Shown: piece after piece, positions 11,535 to 20,856 of the stretch | Layout of the letters: every line of letters begins with the position of its first letter | Position numbering within the stretch: the stretch's first letter is position 1 | Assembly: GCA_030710605.1 (NCBI GenBank) | Contig: CP092880.1 | Span: 16,715,826-16,779,825 of the forward strand | Origin: Cordylochernes scorpioides | Lineage: Eukaryota > Arthropoda > Arachnida > Pseudoscorpiones > Chernetidae | DNA length: 64,000 nt | Direction of reading: 5' to 3' | Translations under genes and position numbers: made by a program | The notes under the pieces: model-generated | The model's input: the letters and a program-made list of their open reading frames with translations, nothing else | What the model was told of the DNA's origin: nothing | Database searches by the model: none

Positions 11535-11767
11535 ACACTCATGGACAAAACTTAAGGAAATGGAAGGTCTTTGATATTGACGGTCGTCTCTCTGTTTTTT
11601 ATTATTATTATTATTATTATTTTAAGGAGACAGAGGCAATTTTGTTCACGCTCGGTTATCTTATGTATCTTCAATAAAGATCACTGTAATATCTTTCAGA
11701 GTTATTGTCTGAATCCGAATATACATGCTGAAAGGTACAACTTCCTTAGATTAAGTCCATGAATGTG
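11535..11767 (+). mobile_element. MITE family M, copy 4 (TA target intact)
   Basis: TA flanks CACTCATGGACAAAACTTAAGG on the left. The right end CTTAGATTAAGTCCATGAATGTG is also followed by TA. An (ATT)n run sits at 11598-11622. The interior has GACAGAGGCAATTTTGTTCA and TCTTCAATAAAGATCACTG. One of the best-bounded copies; it encodes nothing. Confidence 0.85.
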
Positions 11768-11935
11768 TAGTGTTTCCAATAATGACATGCGCTTGTTTAT
11801 AAAAATATTTTTTCTTATTCCTTTGGTACAGATATGAATAATCTAAATTTGTTCGATGCTTGGATATAACCGTGATCACTTTAGCCGGCATATATGGCTT
11901 TATAGATGGAAATTTTGCCGGAGGATATTGATCTA

Positions 11936-12062
11936 AAAAAAAAACAAAGGTCATCTCCCGTCAAAATAGACGTCAAAGCCAGTTTTGCGGCAACGGTCAA
12001 TAGATGGCGTCTGGCTTTGACGTCTATTTTGACGGAAGTGGTGACCTTTGTCTTTTTAGATA
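11936..12062. repeat. Short foldback hairpin
   Basis: The left arm AAAGGTCATCTCCCGTCAAA plus TAGACGTCAAAGCCAG pairs with CTGGCTTTGACGTCTA plus TTTTGACGGAAGTGGTGACC. The loop carries GGCAACGGTCAATAGATGGCG, a block shared with family C. Confidence 0.75.
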
Positions 12063-12349
12063 TATGGCTGTGTAGACACCATTGAAATGGATCATTGACG
12101 ATTTTTTCCCCAAAAACGATGACTGATATAAGATGTTTTCACATACTCGCTGCCAACAATGGCCTTGCAAAAATCATCTGTATTCTCAGTATGGAAAACT
12201 GATGTGAATGAAATACACCGATAAACTCTTTCTTATTCCATATCTAGTAATGTGTATCGTTTATCTGGATGAAATTATGTTCAATCTAGTCTTCAACCAT
12301 CCAGTTCAAAACTACTTTATTGGGTGCCGCTCAAAAGAGAGCAACCCAG

Positions 12350-12780
12350 GTCAGTATATTTACAATGAGAAATGGACACATTTAAAGCACGAATGTTTCT
12401 TAATTTATAAAACAAACTTATACTCTCCTTACTGCGATTAAAAATATTGGTAGGGCTTGGCTCATCAGTAGTGAACCCTCCCAGCGGTTTCGCCAATTTA
12501 ATCTACCAGACCACTTCTTAGAGCTCTAATACTGTATTGGACGATTCTGCTTATATATGCTACAATGAAGAATGGAATCTTAGAAATTGTTTTCAAGCAA
12601 ACTATGGACATAAGCTTTTTGGACAGTAGAGTTACATATAAATATTTGCATCGAGCAATGTTCTTCCGCAAACAATAAGTACAAGGCCAGTATTTTTTCA
12701 TCGCAGTAAGGACAGTAGAAGTTTGTTTTATATTTGAAAAGAAACATTCGTGCTTAAATACTTCCATTTCTTATATATAG
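12350..12780. mobile_element. Foldback element of family D, arms about 80 bp
   Basis: TTAAAGCACGAATGTTTCTT and AAAACAAACTTATACT near 12385-12440 pair with AGTAGAAGTTTGTTTT and AAGAAACATTCGTGCTTAA near 12715-12765. Next to the left arm is the family D block GGCTCATCAGTAGTGAACCC. Confidence 0.75.
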
Positions 12781-12910
12781 ATGGCACGACATTGCATTAT
12801 ATTTACAATAACGTGGAGGGTGGGTAATATACAATATAGTTCATTTACAATTTATTATACTTGTATATACAATATATTTGTTATGATTATTTTTTGTTTT
12901 GTTGTTGAAA

Positions 12911-12933
12911 AAGAGAGAGAGAGAGAGAGAGAG
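12911..12933. repeat. (GA)n microsatellite
   Basis: An uninterrupted GA run of about 23 bp inside AT-rich DNA. Confidence 0.9.
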
Positions 12934-13259
12934 TGCAGTCGTGAAAAAATAAAGATAGTTATCTACCTTTCAAGTAGTTTTTATTTTGAATTACTTGAAG
13001 TAAATTTACACATAAAAATTATTTTTCACAGCAATATAGAATTTATAGAATGAATTCTATAATCGTGATTTTAAAAAATAGATAAGGTCAACTATACATA
13101 TTTACAACAATTATTAAAGTGGTATGTTCTAAATCTATGGTCAAAAAATGTAGAACAGTCAATGAATGAAAATAAAATATATGTTTTTTCAAAAATGAAA
13201 TAATTGCATTTTAGAATATACAATATATATATACACAATATGTACGGTAATTTAAACTA

Positions 13260-13462
13260 CACTTTTGAACGAAACTTAATGAAGTCAAAAGTGTTTGTTG
13301 TTGCTAGTCGTCTGTTTTTTAAATAGACAGAGGCAATTTTGTTCACATTTGGCCGTGTGTCTTCAATAAAGGTCACTGTGTTTCAAATATCTTTAAGGGT
13401 TATTGTCTGAATCCCGATATACATGCTGAAAGATACAATTTCCTTAAGTTTTTCATTGAGTG
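13260..13462 (+). mobile_element. MITE family M, copy 5
   Basis: It is flanked by TA on both sides (TA-CACTTTTGAACGAAACTTAA on the left, CATTGAGTG-TA on the right). The interior has GACAGAGGCAATTTTGTTCA and CTTCAATAAAGGTCACTG. Confidence 0.8.
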
Positions 13463-13924
13463 TACATTGTTATTGATGTATATTTAATAGAAAGGTATCC
13501 TATATCTTATTATATCCTATATCACACAAGTACCCTCCGTTAAAATTACAAATAGTTTGTAGTTCTCATCTTGTAAAAATATTGTATTCTGAATAAGAAA
13601 GTTGATATGTTTATTGTGGATTGTAAAATTTGAGTTAAATTAAAAGTTTATTGTAAAATTGATAGAAATGAAGCATCATTTGGAATTATTTCTTTTAGAG
13701 AAAGAGAAATAGTATTTAGTTAATTGAACAAAATTAGTTTAGGAAACAAGGTACTATACATATATTTGTGATAATTTAAGCTATTTTTGAAGCGCCTGTT
13801 TCTTTTTTAATATAAATCTTACTGCTCTTTTGCGATAATAAAATAATGGAAAAGTCTGGCTCATCAGTGGCGCTGTAATGCATCATGATAAATATTTATA
13901 TGTGATAATCTGTATATAGAAATA
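13463..13924. other. No gene; fragment of family D near 13800-13880
   Basis: AT-rich. GGCTCATCAGTGGCGCTG near 13857 resembles the family D core GGCTCATCAGTGGTGAACC. Nothing else is recognised. Confidence 0.4.
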
Positions 13925-14649
13925 TGTAACCCCACCACAATATATTCAATGTATCGTCAAAAGATTTAATAAACGTTAGGCTTCGCGAAAAGGGAATAAC
14001 AATTAACAGGATTGCATCATCCAGGAAATAAAGGGCACTGCTCAGAACACATAAAACTAAAGTTCAAAGACCTTCTTCTTCCTGGAAGATTGCAATCATG
14101 GCGACAATGGAGGTACTAAGCCAATCACAGTTAAGTATGTTAAATCAACAACCAATCACCTTTAAGCATGACCAACTAATAGAAAATCAGAAGAAAACAC
14201 GTGGAAGGATCTCCACCAATGAGAAGCCGAGAGAGTGAATGACTACGATGATCTCGGACAAGAAGTTAGAGAGAAGGTAGGTGACCGGGCTAGAAGCAAG
14301 GTGTGCTCAACATAGGTTCCAACCAAGGTAGTGTCAGGCTCCATCATGTGAAAGGCAAAGTACCTCCTTCAGTCTCATCACTCTACTCTCCTTTCGCAAA
14401 GTCTATTTTCTATCCATCCAGGAGTGCTCGTATTTCCCTTGTGAAAAACCAACAATTCGACCAAGACTGCGCTACCAATCACCAATTCAATATAAATCCG
14501 ACATAGGATTCTCAACCACAATTCACCAGACTCAACAGGATTTCACAGTAAGTCGGTATGATCAATCGAAATATTATAGAGAGTCGAAAGGATCCAATCT
14601 GCATATCACAGTAAGTCGACAGGTTCAACCCGATATTATAGAGAGTCGA
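13925..14649 (+). other. Possible LTR/leader of the Gypsy fragment that follows
   Basis: TGTAACCCCACCAC at 13927 could open an LTR, and AATAAACG near 13968 could be its polyadenylation signal, but no second LTR exists to prove it. At about 14543-14660 a unit of about 63 bp with CACAGTAAGTCG and ATTATAGAGAGTCGA is repeated twice. Frames such as 14303-14506 have no recognisable domain. Confidence 0.3.
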
Positions 14650-15660
14650 CAGGATATGATGGAAAACGAGCCACCACAAGACGCGAAGAGGGAGGTGTAG
14701 AGCGGGCACTCCCGTGCCCGAAATAGAAGCCGACACGCACCCTGGCGGAGATTCTCCTACAGTTGACCGCCGTGCTGCCGCAAGTGGGGTCGACCCAACA
14801 CGCGGGAAGCGGACATCCCCCCCTTCGATGGAACCTACGCCGCATGCCAATTCTTCCAGGCCAACGACCGGAAGATGGACAAAGCCTTCGTGACCACTCG
14901 CCCGAAAAGTTGCTCAGGTTGCCTCGCTACCTGACGCGCCAACCCCTGGAGCTCTTCAGGAAACTCCGGTTGGCCACCCAGACCTACTTCCAGGTGAGGC
15001 AAACCCTCCTGGGACCTCTAACCTGGAGTCAAACAGGGGGTCCTTCGTCCAAGTAATATTCGCCCAGATGTTTGCTGGGCAGGCAAGCCTGGAGGAGTAC
15101 TACAGATGGAAGAACAGCGCTGGGCATGCAACTGGGCCTTCCCACAGGAGGTAATCCTCGAGACGCTGACGAGGGATTGCCGCTCTCCGACCAGCGCCTG
15201 GTCCGCGTAGTTTCCCTCCTGAGAGCATGGGAAAGTGGGTTCTTACTGGTGCAACGGATCCACAGACCCATCGCACCAACTTCGCGTCACCACGAGGAAC
15301 AACCGCCCAACATGTCGGGCCCATACACCAGCACACCAAGAGAACAGGTGCGTGGAATGCACCTGCACCCGCCGTCGAACTGCAAATTCTGCGGCGCTCA
15401 CCACTGGGCATTCTGAGTGCCGCAACAAACCACTCCATCACGCGACCGCGCGGGCAGTGCGTCCCCGCCCAACATCCACCCCAAGCCCAAAGCGGACAAG
15501 CCGCCCGAGACGCCCCAGCCTTTCGTCTACCAGGTAGGAAGGCCCCGACCTTTCGTCAGTCAGCTAACGATAAAACTGTCCATCACCCATGAACTCTCAC
15601 CCCCTTCCTAATTGACACAGGCGCAAGTCTGAACATAGTGCCCAATAACCTCTATAAAAG
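14650..15660 (+). pseudogene. Ty3/Gypsy gag-protease fragment (broken)
   Basis: This GC-rich stretch changes frame several times but keeps gag-pro order. An IPPFDGT-like motif is near 14815. A CCHC zinc knuckle at about 15375-15425 reads CKFCGAHHWAF, then SECRNK after a one-base shift. The retropepsin site LIDTGASLNIVP is at about 15606-15642. Base composition differs sharply from the flanks. The fragment stops abruptly at 15660, where the 122-bp satellite begins, and no RT follows. It is a dead, truncated element unrelated in sequence to the one at 16422. Confidence 0.65.
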
Positions 15661-16421
15661 AAGGAATAATGTAACAACCACCATATATCGACATGATGTT
15701 GAGATGTGCAGTCTTGTGTGGATGATTGTATCATCCAATACCCCATGATAGGCATAGAGTAGCTGATAAGATCAATACTGAATAAGGAATAATGTGTCAA
15801 CCACCATACATCGACATGATGTTGGGATGTGCAGTCTTGTGTGGATGATTATATCACCAATACCCCATCATACACATAGAGTAGCTGATAAGATCAACAT
15901 TGAAGAAGGAAAAATGTATCAACCACCATAAATTTACATAATGTTGGGATGTGCAGTCTTGTGTGGATGATTGTATCACCAATACCCCATGATAGACATA
16001 GAGTGCCTGATAAGACCAACACTGAAGAAGAAAAAATGTAACAACCACCATACATCGACATGATGTTGAAATGTGCAGTCTTGTGTGGATGATTGTATCA
16101 CCAATACCCCATGATAGACATAAAGTAACTGATAAGATCAACACTGAAAAAGGGAATAATGTGACACCCCTATACATTGACATGAGGTTGGAATGTTGCA
16201 GTCTTGTGTGTATGATTGATCACCAATACCCCATGATAGACATAGTGTAGCTGATAAGATCAACACTGAAAAGGAATAACATGACAACCACCATATATTG
16301 ACATGATGTTGGGATATGCAGTCTTGTGTGGATGATTGTATCACCAATACCCCATGATAGACATAGAGTAGCTGATAAGATCAACACTGAAAAAAGAATA
16401 ATGTGATAACCATCATACGAG
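15661..16421. repeat. 122-bp satellite, left block
   Basis: About 6.3 head-to-tail units of roughly 121-122 bp. Landmarks in each unit are AAGGAATAATGTG, CATACATCGACATGATGTTG, GTGCAGTCTTGTGTGGATGA, CACCAATACCCCATGATAGA and TAGCTGATAAGATCAACACT. The block ends at CATCATAC, where the Gypsy element is inserted, and resumes in phase at 20857. Open frames on the minus strand are by-products of the repeat. Confidence 0.9.
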
Positions 16422-17565
16422 GCTTTCGTTCGAACCTTATGTAATGAAAGAAGAACCTTTCGAAAACTATATTCAACGATTCAAACAGTACATTTTTGTG
16501 AATGAAATTGAAGGTAAGAAGATTGTTCCTTTTTTTATTATGTCTATTGGACCAAATACTTATGGAATTCTGAAAGAATTGATCTCACCTAGAGATGTTT
16601 GTGCATTAAAATTTGAAGAAAATTGTTAGTGTTCTACTTACTCATTTTACACCTAAGCTAAATATTATTTTTGAAAGATATGAGTTCAGCCAATTGATTC
16701 AGGAACATGGAGAAAAATAGAAGAATATGTCCTTAAATTAAAAAAACAAGCTAATAAATGTAATTTTGGCTTAAATATTGAAGAACATCTAAGGGATAAA
16801 TTCATTGCAGGCGTCTCTAATCAAGTTATTTTGAAAAGATTACTTCAAGAGCCTGAGCTCACTTTTAATATGGCAGTAAATATTGCTACCACAATAGAAT
16901 CGGTAGATTGTAATGTGTTGAAAATGAAGTCTTATGCTGAAACTAAAGAAATAAACAAATTACATTCTAAATGCAAACATTGTGGAAAGATGAATCATCA
17001 TTCGGACAGATGTTTTTTTAGAAATTCTTTCTGCTATTCTTGTAAACAATTGGGACATATATCGACTGTTTGTCATTCAAAATCTAAGAATGGATATTTT
17101 CAACCAAGAAAGAGCGAAGCATCTGCCCACGGAGAATCATTTTCGGGAAAGAATGGTGAGTCCATCAATAATATAGAATATCTGGCTAATAAATTTGAAA
17201 GTATTTTGTATGTCTTCGACATAAAATTCTTAGCAGAAATTGACACGGGTGCAGCTTTAACAACTATGTCAAAAGATCTATTTTTAAAATATTTTGAACA
17301 TGTTAAATTATTTCCGTCTAAATGTTATTTAACCGATTATCAAGGAAAGGGCATTTCCTCTATTGGAGAATGTAAAGTAAAAGTAAGATATAAAAATAAA
17401 ATAGGCCATTTAAACTTAATAGTAACAAATATTGAAAATAATAAATTTCTCATAGGAAAAGACTGGATAGTATATTTTGATATGGTACAAATTAATGTCC
17501 AACAAAATAATAATTTTGATACTAATTTTATTTTTAATAAATATTGTAAACTTTCAAAGATATAG
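16422..17565 (+). pseudogene. Gag-protease of Gypsy element 1
   Basis: Gag starts within the frame that contains the codons at 16444-16629. One frame change near 16620 leads into the frame running to 17565. Two zinc knuckles are visible: CKHCGKMNHHSDRC (about 16972-17013) and CYSCKQLGHISTVC (about 17032-17073). The retropepsin motif is FLAEIDTGAALTTMS at about 17227-17271. The N-terminus of gag is absent because the insertion begins inside it. The RT frame that follows is shifted by -1. Confidence 0.8.
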
Positions 17566-18890
17566 TCTTGCCAATAAAGGATATTTCCGTACACATTAAT
17601 GTAAAAAATAATTTTGCACCAAAATTTTATAGATTTAGACCTGCTCCCTTTGCTATTAGAAATTTAATTGAGGAAGAACTATTATTTTTATTGAATAATG
17701 ATATTATTGAAAATATAGTGGATAGCCCAATAGCTTCACCGCTAGTATGCGTCCCTAAGAAAAACGGCAAAATTAGAATTTGCGCGGACTTTAAAAGAAC
17801 CTTAAATCCATTTATCGAGGATGTAAAGTATCCGATACCGAACATCGATATTGTTTTACATTCATTTTTTGGTAAAAGTATATTTAGTAAAATTGATCTT
17901 TCAAGCGCATACCATCAGATACTTCTAGACGAGGAATCTCAAAAATTGACAGTTATTTCTACCCATAAAGGCCTTTTTAAATATAAAAGGCTGCCCTTCG
18001 GTATCAAGTCCGGAGCAACTATTTTCCAAAGAACTATGGACAATATTTTTTCCGGTCTTAAAAATGTAATAATATATTTAGACGATATTCTTGTAGCATC
18101 GTCTGATGTAAATGAGCATATTTCAGATATTGAAACAGTCATGAATAAATTATCGGATTTTAATTTTTCAATTAATAAAGAAAAATCTTTGTTTTTTTGT
18201 TGATGAAATCGATTATTTAGGACATAAAATAAATAAAAATGGAATCTATCCCCTTGAGGATAAACTGGACAGTATAAAAAAATGTCCTAAACCGAGTAAC
18301 ATTTCAGAATTGAAATCTTTCTTGGGCATGTTGTCATTCTACAGTAAATTCGTTAGAAATTCATCCATACATGCAAATCCTTTATTCTCTCTATTGAAAA
18401 GAAGTTATAATTGGAATTGGAAAAATGAACATGACCAGGCTTTCGAAAAATGTAAAAATTTGATTAGTACAAAAACTTGTTTGACGCATTATTCGCAAGA
18501 TTTACCTCTTTATGTTACTTGTGATGCATCAAATTATGGTATTGGAGGATATATTTCCCATATTGTAGACGGCACTGAGAAACCAATTACTTTGTTTCAA
18601 GAACACTAAATGACACAGAAAAGAAATATTCCCAAATAGAAAAAGAAGGATTAGCAATATTCTTTACCTTAAACAGGCTAAAACAATTCCTTTACGGAAG
18701 AAAATTTATTATTAATACAGATCACAAACCATTACTAGCCATTTTTGGCGATAAAAATAATTTACCAGCCTTAGTGGCAAATAGATTACATAGATGGTCA
18801 CTCTCAATATCAAATTTTAATTTTGAAATTAAGTATACTAAGGGAAGTGAAATACCTCTTGCAGATTTTCTTTCAAGATTTCCAAATCCT
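17566..18890 (+). pseudogene. Reverse transcriptase and RNase H of Gypsy element 1
   Basis: RT motifs appear in order: SPLVCVPKKNGKIRIC, FSKIDLSSAYHQI, KRLPFGIKSGATIFQ and the catalytic IIYLDDILVASS (about 18070-18105). A T-run near 18190 causes a one-base shift, after which the connection (SFLGMLSFYSKFV) and RNase H (LYVTCDASNYGIGGYI) follow. A second shift near 18600 leads to INTDHKPLLAIFG and KGSEIPLADFLSRFP. Catalytic residues D, YLDD and DAS are all present, so only frame breaks inactivate it. Confidence 0.85.
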
Positions 18891-20210
18891 GAAAAAGGGG
18901 AGAAGGAAGAGGAAATGGGAGAAATATTATTAATAGAAAATTCGATATTAGATTACGTCTTGGTATCGTACAAAACCCAAGAAGATCCAACTCAACTTAG
19001 AAAACTATATAAGTTAGTCAAGTACGATAGGTATGATGTTGACTCAGAGGTAGATATAAAACCTTATAATAGAATTAAAAACGAGATAACAATAGTAAAA
19101 ATTGCCTGTTTTTCGGAAATAGAATGATCATCCCCGATTCCTTAAGAGAATATGTTTTGAAAATCATCCATGAAAATCATATTGGAGTAAATAAAATGAA
19201 AACTCTGGCCAGAAGTTCTGTCTATTGGCCGGGAATGGATGAGCAAATTGAGAAACTGTCTAAAAGCTGTAGCAATTGTATGGAAAACACATCAAAGCTG
19301 CCAAAACAGGAATTTACCGAGTGGACTCCACCAAACAAAGTTTGGAAGAGAATTCATCTTGACTATTTCTATTTTGCGGAAAAACTTTTTTGATATTGGT
19401 GGATGCGCATTCTAATTGGATAGAATGTCAAATGGTTCCAAATACATCGGCGGGATTCTGCATAGACTTTTTGAGAGATGTTTAGCGAGATATGGTATCC
19501 CGGAGGTGGCGGTAATGGATAATGGGCCCCCGTTTAGAAGTTATGAAATAAAGACATTTTTTCGAAAGAAATGGCATACATGCGATGTTCAGCCCCGCTT
19601 ACCATCCGGAGAGCAACGGACTAGCGGAAGTGTCTGTAAGAGAGATAAAAAAAAACTATGAAAAGAATTATTTCGGAGGAAAGGGAATTGCCCCTTGAGT
19701 TTGCTTTGATTAAGGCTTTATATGCATATAGACTGAGTCCTTTGACTAGAACGGAGAAATCCCCGGCTGGAATATTTTTAAATCGCGAGATTAGAACGAA
19801 GATTTCCATGTTGAGCAAGAAATCAGTAAGAGTGGGGAGATTGAAAAATAAAAAACAGAACAATAGATACAAAGTAAATGATAGAGTAAGATACAGATGG
19901 ATGGAAAGAGGAAAACCGAAATGGATGTTTGGGATTGTAAAGAGAATAGTGGGAAGCAACAGCTGTATGATAGAAACTGATGGAATAGAAAGAAAAGTAC
20001 ACACTAACTATATGAGGAGAAGTATGGAGAGAAAGGATGTTTCGTCATCAGAAAAGGAATAAGCTACCCAAGGCCTCAGACGTCAAGTCCCCTGACTCCT
20101 GCTACAATAGTAGCAGAATCTACACCTGGACCACCGACTGAATCTACACCTTCCCGGAGATATCCACTACGAGAGAGGAGACCACCGGATAGATATGTAC
20201 CTTAATGAGT
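18891..20210 (+). pseudogene. Integrase of Gypsy element 1
   Basis: The zinc-binding part shows HENHIGVNK and CSNC (about 19160-19280). The core starts at KRIHLDYF, has VMDNGPPF (second Asp, about 19514), and after a frame change the ESNGLAE-type region holds the Glu. The C-terminal part (19658-20062) ends in a basic stretch. A further shift gives the tail with SRRYPLRERRPPDRYVP, typical of this Gypsy group. At least three frame breaks are present. Confidence 0.8.
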
Positions 20211-20221
20211 ATTGCTATCTT

Positions 20222-20234
20222 AAAAAAGGGGAGT
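20222..20234 (+). promoter_or_regulatory. Polypurine tract
   Basis: AAAAAAGGGGAGT lies directly before the LTR start TGATGTGG. This is the expected plus-strand primer site. Confidence 0.8.
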
Positions 20235-20508
20235 TGATGTGGATGAACTTAAAAAAAAAATTAAATATGAGTGATTGAATATTAATTAATTTATTTTTCT
20301 ATTGTTTTTTGACCAAGAAAAGGTAAAATTCAATCTATCAAAAGATATGTAAATTTTGTTCGTTCAATTTAATATTAATTTTAGTTTTGCTTGAGTTGCA
20401 TGTAAATATACTTAAGGAAGAAAAATAAACTTCTTTTTCTTTTATAAGTGCAGACTTCTTCTGTTTGATATAAATTTCTAGAAAATTAATTAAACATCAA
20501 AGCTAACA
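20235..20508 (+). repeat. 3' LTR of Gypsy element 1
   Basis: It starts TGATGTGGATGAAC, ends AAAGCTAACA and is 274 bp. AATAAACTTC near 20425 is a likely polyadenylation signal. It is about 98% identical to the inverted copy at 20581-20856. Confidence 0.9.
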
Positions 20509-20509
20509 A

Positions 20510-20524
20510 TGGCGACGAGGATGG
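20510..20524 (+). promoter_or_regulatory. Primer-binding site, tRNA-Ser(GCU)
   Basis: TGGCGACGAGGATGG, one base after the LTR, is complementary to the 3' end of tRNA-Ser(GCU) including CCA. A PBS directly after a 3' LTR means this LTR also stands in 5' position for something, which fits a joined or foldback cDNA. Confidence 0.85.
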
Positions 20525-20579
20525 AATGCTAATCCATTGGGCTTTGCCCGCGTGGGTTCGCATCCCATCCTCGTCGCCA
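20520..20579 (+). other. DNA copy of the 3' half of tRNA-Ser(GCU), with CCA
   Basis: From GATGGAATGCTAATCCAT (anticodon arm, anticodon GCT) through the variable arm and T arm (GTGGGTTCGCATCCCAT) to CCTCGTCGCCA, this follows animal tRNA-Ser(GCU) closely. The D arm and 5' half are missing, so it is not a tRNA gene. The terminal CCA is directly fused to an antisense LTR, as in a tRNA-primed minus-strand cDNA. Base 58 of the T loop, invariably A and usually methylated in tRNAs, reads C. Confidence 0.85.
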
Positions 20580-20580
20580 T

Positions 20581-20856
20581 TGTTAGCTTTGATGTTTAAT
20601 TAATTTTCTAGAAATTTATATCAAACAGAAGAAGTCTGCACTTATAAAAGAAAAAGAAGTTTATTTTTCTTCCTTAAGTATATTTACATGCAACTCAAGC
20701 AAAACTAAAATTAAAATTAAAATTGAACGAACAAAATTTACATATCTTTTGATAGATTGAATTTTACCTTTTCTTGGTCAAAAAACATTAGAAAAATAAA
20801 TTAATTAATATTCAATCACTCATATTTAATTATTTTTTTTAAGTTCATCCACATCA
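20581..20856 (-). repeat. Inverted LTR of Gypsy element 1
   Basis: Reverse complement of the LTR at 20235-20508, 276 bp, with about five differences. It ends at the canonical LTR terminus (CATCCACATCA) and satellite starts at the next base. Confidence 0.9.

Larger units (their letters stand above)
16422..20856 (+). mobile_element. Ty3/Gypsy element 1, no 5' LTR, inverted LTR at its 3' end
   Basis: The insertion starts inside gag and runs through protease, RT, RNase H and integrase. It then reaches the polypurine tract (20224-20234), an LTR (20235-20508), the primer-binding site, a tRNA-Ser 3' half, and a second LTR in opposite orientation (20581-20856). Satellite sequence continues in phase on both sides, with no loss and no visible target duplication. 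The element is dead through frameshifts and the missing 5' LTR. Protein style resembles the K02A2.6-like Gypsy group. Confidence 0.85.

Noticed and set aside
20520-20579. Functional tRNA-Ser gene
   Set aside because: Only the 3' half is present, CCA is encoded, base 58 is changed, and LTRs flank it directly.
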